Source: Acidovorax sp. NB1 (GTDB lineage: Bacteria > Pseudomonadota > Gammaproteobacteria > Burkholderiales > Burkholderiaceae_C). Taken from it: DNA of 64,000 nt. The stretch spans positions 62,001 to 126,000 of the forward strand of contig NZ_BJHU01000005.1 of the NCBI RefSeq assembly GCF_005405905.1. The letters run 5' to 3'. The notes beneath the pieces are model-generated. The model ran no database searches. It was not told the DNA's origin and was given only the letters and a program-made list of their open reading frames with translations. The stretch's first letter is position 1, and every line of letters begins with the position of its first letter. Both the position numbers and the translations under genes were made by a program. Below, one piece after another: positions 61,226 through 64,000 of this stretch.

Positions 61226-62653
61226 TCAAACTTTCTGGCGGGTCAGCTCTGCCGCCGTGTGCGCGGCGATGTAGCCACCAGCCACGGCGCTGAGCAGGCC
61301 GTTGCCGGAGAGATAGCCCCAGACCGCGTCACCCGACACGCCACGGGCCGCACCGCCTGCGGCCAGCAGATTGGGAAATGGCTGGCCGTGCTGGCTGAGC
61401 ACGCGGCACTGAGCGTCGATGTCCAGCCCGCCCTGGGTGTGGAACAGCGCGCCGGTCACCTTGACGGCGCAGAACGGTGCCTGCAATGGACGGCTAAAAG
61501 TTCGGTGATTTGCATCATTTTGGCTGCTACCGCCCGTCAGGCTTGCGAGAGTAGCTATCAATTTTGATTCTTCGCAGCCGATGGTGGCCGCCAGCGCCTG
61601 CACGCTGTCGCAGTGCTTGACAGCACCGGCTGCCTCGGCATCCACAAAGTCCGGGAAGCCACGGGCCAGTGCGAGGATGGGGGCATCGAACACGTTCCAC
61701 GCCACGCCACCCGGCTGCGCCAGCACATGCACCGAGGCCTCGGAGTAGCCCTGCGTTTCGTCGTGAAAGCGCTCGCCCAGTGCATTGACCTGGATGCCGC
61801 CTTCCATCATCAGCGCCCAAGAGATCAACGCGCCCTGCGGAATGGCCCAGGAGCCGTGGCCCTGGTAGCCGCCCAGGTCGGCCAGCCGGGCGCCCAGCGC
61901 CTGGCCCCAGGCAATGGCGCTGCCGTCGTTGCCGGTGTGGCCGGCGAACAGCGCATCGCGCATCTCGGGCAACAGCTCGCGCACCATGGCCGAGTTACCG
62001 CCAAAGCCGTTGCAGGCCAGGATGAGTGCGTCGCAGGCCAGGTGCTCCAGCGTGCCGTCGGGCCGCTCGTAGCCCACACCGATCACGCGCTGTTGGGCGT
62101 TGACCCACAGCTCGCGCACCGTGGCTTCGGTGATCAGCGGAATGTCCGCCGCTGTCACGGCGTTGGCCAGGCGGCCCATCAGGCCCACGCCAGTTTTCTC
62201 GGGGGTGGCGTGCATGCGGCGCACGCTGTGGCCGGGGTACAAGAATCCATCGAGCACCTGCCACTGCAGGCCGTGGCGCGTTTGCAGTGCGTCCAGCGCC
62301 GGGCCTATGGCCTGGGCATAGGCCTGCACCAGATGCGGCGCCGCCCTGCCCTTGGCCTTGGCGCTGATGTCGGTGGCGAACCGCTCCGGGCTGTCGTCGT
62401 CAATGCCCGCCGCGCGCTGCGCCTGCGTGCCGGGCGCGGGGATAAAGCCGGATGACAGGGCCGAGGAGCCCAGCGGCGTGGCATCGCGCTCCAGCACGGC
62501 GCAGTCCACACCGCCGTCGTGCAGCATCAGCGCCGCCGTAAGGCCACAGGCGCCGCCACCCACGATGAGCACCGGCACATGGGCGTCTTGCGCCACGTTG
62601 CCGGGCATGTGCTCGGCATGGCAGATGCGGGGCGTACTCATTGGCGCATTCAT
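61226..62653 (-). CDS. FAD-dependent oxidoreductase, fumarate reductase/ketosteroid dehydrogenase-like
   Basis: 475 residues. The dinucleotide-binding loop is VLIVGGGACGLTAAL (about residue 27) and the C-terminal FAD site is LLAAGGAARGV. It resembles soluble fumarate reductase-like flavoproteins that reduce or dehydrogenate alpha,beta bonds. Its ATG overlaps the isochorismatase gene stop (ATGA). About 19 residues near 370-390 (LIATLASLTGG) are encoded by copy I of the dispersed repeat. Confidence 0.82.
   Translation of the reverse strand: MNAPMSTPRICHAEHMPGNVAQDAHVPVLIVGGGACGLTAALMLHDGGVDCAVLERDATPLGSSALSSGFIPAPGTQAQRAAGIDDDSPERFATDISAKAKGRAAPHLVQAYAQAIGPALDALQTRHGLQWQVLDGFLYPGHSVRRMHATPEKTGVGLMGRLANAVTAADIPLITEATVRELWVNAQQRVIGVGYERPDGTLEHLACDALILACNGFGGNSAMVRELLPEMRDALFAGHTGNDGSAIAWGQALGARLADLGGYQGHGSWAIPQGALISWALMMEGGIQVNALGERFHDETQGYSEASVHVLAQPGGVAWNVFDAPILALARGFPDFVDAEAAGAVKHCDSVQALAATIGCEESKLIATLASLTGGSSQNDANHRTFSRPLQAPFCAVKVTGALFHTQGGLDIDAQCRVLSQHGQPFPNLLAAGGAARGVSGDAVWGYLSGNGLLSAVAGGYIAAHTAAELTRQKV
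61514..61570 (-). repeat. Dispersed palindromic repeat, copy I (inside the flavoprotein gene)
   Basis: ATTTTGGCTGCTACCGC, GCTTGCGAGAGTAGCTATC and AATTTTGATTC. It lies in frame within the flavoprotein gene and keeps it open. Confidence 0.55.
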
Positions 62654-63273
62654 GCGGAAGGAACCGCCACAGCGGCCGCAAAGTCGGCGCATGTCAGCAC
62701 CTGGGCCACGTTGGCCATGTCGGCCAGCGAGGTGTCGTGCACTTCCTGCCTGAAGGCCGCGCAGCCGTCGGACAGCACCAGCGTCTGGTAGTCGCGCATG
62801 TGCGCATCGCGCACTGTACTGGCCACGCCCCCGTTGGTGACGATGCCGCACACCACCACGGTGGTGATGCCCGCGCGGCGCAGCACCCAGTCAAGCTGGG
62901 TGTTGAAAAAGGCCGAATACGCCACCTTGCACACCGACACGTCCACCCAAGGTGCGATCTCGGACACATGGGACTGGCCCGTGCTGCCGGGGGCAAAGTC
63001 GCCACGGCGCAGAAACGGGCGCAAGGCCTTGAGGTGGGGCGAGACCATGGGCTCGCCCTGCGCGTCGGGCCACAGGGTGAACTGGCTGCCCACCACCATG
63101 CCGCCCGCCGCCTTGAGCGCCTGGGCCACCGCAGCCACCCGTGGCGGCAAGGCCTGGGCGGCAGCGCTCACCGCGCCGCCGCGTGCATAGGCGCCATCCG
63201 GCGCCAGAAAGTCGTTTTGCAGGTCGATGATGACCAGCGCGGTGTGGCGCGGGTCGATGGCGTCGTGGCTCAT
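62650..63273 (-). CDS. Isochorismatase-like cysteine hydrolase
   Basis: 207 residues. The catalytic triad is visible: Asp in VIIDLQNDF (about 17), Lys in VCKVAYSAF and Cys in VVCGIVTNGGVAST, with the cis-peptide of the family. Members hydrolyse amides or ureido acids (nicotinamide, N-carbamoylsarcosine, biuret, peroxyureidoacrylate). Overlaps the genes on both sides by four bases, so it is tightly coupled to the hydantoinase gene before it. Confidence 0.88.
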   Translation of the reverse strand: MSHDAIDPRHTALVIIDLQNDFLAPDGAYARGGAVSAAAQALPPRVAAVAQALKAAGGMVVGSQFTLWPDAQGEPMVSPHLKALRPFLRRGDFAPGSTGQSHVSEIAPWVDVSVCKVAYSAFFNTQLDWVLRRAGITTVVVCGIVTNGGVASTVRDAHMRDYQTLVLSDGCAAFRQEVHDTSLADMANVAQVLTCADFAAAVAVPSA

Positions 63274-64000
63274 GCTCCGTCCCCCGCGTCAGCCCGCACC
63301 AGCAGATTGCCCAGCGGGTCCACCGTGGCGCTGAAGCCAGGCTCCAGCCACACCGTGGTGTCGGGCTGCTCCAGGATGGCCGGACCGTCGATGCGGGTGC
63401 CCACAGGCAGGTCCAGGCGTGCATGGCGCGCGGCGTCCCACCAGCGACCGGCGTGGAACACACGCTGCACACCCAGCGAGGGGTTCACGGTGGTGGTCTG
63501 CGGGGCCAGCACCGTCAGGTCGAACTTGGGGCGCACGCCGACACGGGCGTAGCGCAGGTTCATCACCCGCACGGCAATGCCGTCAAGCACGCGGCCAAAG
63601 GCGGCGCGGTAGGCGGCCTCGAACGCTGCGCGGATACCGTCATGGCTTAGCGCGTCGGCCGCCACAGGCACCTGCACAGTGTGCGTCTGCCCGGCGTAGA
63701 GCATGTCGAGCGCAATGATCTCCTGCACTTCCACAAACTTCACGCCCGCGGAATCGAGCCGCTGCTGGCAGGTGGCGGCCAGTGTGGCCACGCGCTGGCG
63801 CAGGTCGGCCACGTCCAGGTCGGCCAGGGGCTTGTTCAGCGTCTGTACCGCGTCGTGGCGCATGTCGGCCATCACGCAGCCCAGGGCCGAGGTCACGCCG
63901 GGGTAGCGCGGCACGATGCCCGTGCCCACGCCCACCTCGCGCATCATGGCGCACACATGCAGCGCGCCGCCGCCGCCAAACGGCATATAGGCAAACTGGC
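63270..64000 (-). CDS. Hydantoinase/oxoprolinase A subunit, C-terminal part (5' partial)
   Basis: The frame stays open to the right edge (QFAYMPFGGGGALHV and beyond), so the gene starts outside the window; an ATG at 63986 is internal. MPFGGGGALHVCAMMREVGV and the C-terminal RIDGPAILEQPDTTVWLEPG are characteristic of HyuA-type ATP-dependent hydantoinases and 5-oxoprolinases. It would open a cyclic imide or lactam at the cost of ATP with a HyuB partner, not seen here. First visible gene of the coupled four-gene unit. Confidence 0.87.
   Translation of the reverse strand, partial: QFAYMPFGGGGALHVCAMMREVGVGTGIVPRYPGVTSALGCVMADMRHDAVQTLNKPLADLDVADLRQRVATLAATCQQRLDSAGVKFVEVQEIIALDMLYAGQTHTVQVPVAADALSHDGIRAAFEAAYRAAFGRVLDGIAVRVMNLRYARVGVRPKFDLTVLAPQTTTVNPSLGVQRVFHAGRWWDAARHARLDLPVGTRIDGPAILEQPDTTVWLEPGFSATVDPLGNLLVRADAGDGA

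Overview
The window is high-GC bacterial chromosomal DNA whose gene content points to the Comamonadaceae (Betaproteobacteria, Burkholderiales; Acidovorax-like). The basis is codon bias, the single-chain methylmalonyl-CoA mutase / meaB / pccB / PH-domain / pccA order, an isoquinoline-oxidoreductase pair, and a dispersed intergenic repeat of a type I recall from this family. No 16S gene is present, so the genus is an inference.

Layout. 1-1.8 kb is the 3' end of a prophage-type prohead protease/major capsid fusion followed by a terminator. 2.3-9.8 kb holds an HD-GYP protein, a PlsC-like acyltransferase, a divergent Lrp regulator/saccharopine-dehydrogenase-like pair, a long-chain acyl-CoA synthetase and a diguanylate cyclase. 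9.8-18.4 kb is a GntR-controlled propionyl-CoA to methylmalonyl-CoA to succinyl-CoA cluster, followed by bioB, which supplies the biotin needed by PccA. 20.0-25.8 kb is a leftward signalling operon: a periplasmic molybdopterin-oxidoreductase-fold protein, a hybrid histidine kinase with an HPt domain, an RpfG-like HD-GYP response regulator and a double-receiver protein. 26.0-31.0 kb is a reactive-sulfur locus: MBL-fold persulfide dioxygenase-like enzyme, BigR-type sensor, two YeeE-type half transporters, a sulfurtransferase phosphatase-like protein and a SulP transporter. 31-43.5 kb is mostly housekeeping and transport, including a PAS-GGDEF-EAL protein, a MarR-MFS-MaoC-MATE operon, a divergent thioesterase-gloA pair, an OmpA-like protein, ChaC-like, SodC and a MobA-like nucleotidyltransferase.

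43.6-45.7 kb is a lower-GC islet with three unrecognised ORFs. 45.7-49.2 kb encodes a two-subunit molybdenum hydroxylase with a TetR regulator, then pdxH, an AEC transporter and a PAS-GGDEF protein. 53.0-59.4 kb is a leftward zinc cluster: Zur-like regulator with a candidate operator, LolD/MacB-type ABC pair, small exported proteins, a DUF3299 protein, a His-rich membrane protein and a ZnuD-like TonB-dependent receptor. After msrA and a 214-bp structured repeat, 60.4-64.0 kb is a translationally coupled, unassigned catabolic operon (hydantoinase A-type, isochorismatase-type hydrolase, flavoprotein, PEP mutase/isocitrate lyase-type lyase) that runs off the right edge.

Two themes stand out. Five cyclic-di-GMP proteins lie within 64 kb. 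At least ten degenerate copies of one ~50-bp palindromic repeat are scattered between genes and have in places become coding sequence or a ribosome-binding site. No rRNA, tRNA, CRISPR array or intact transposase was seen.
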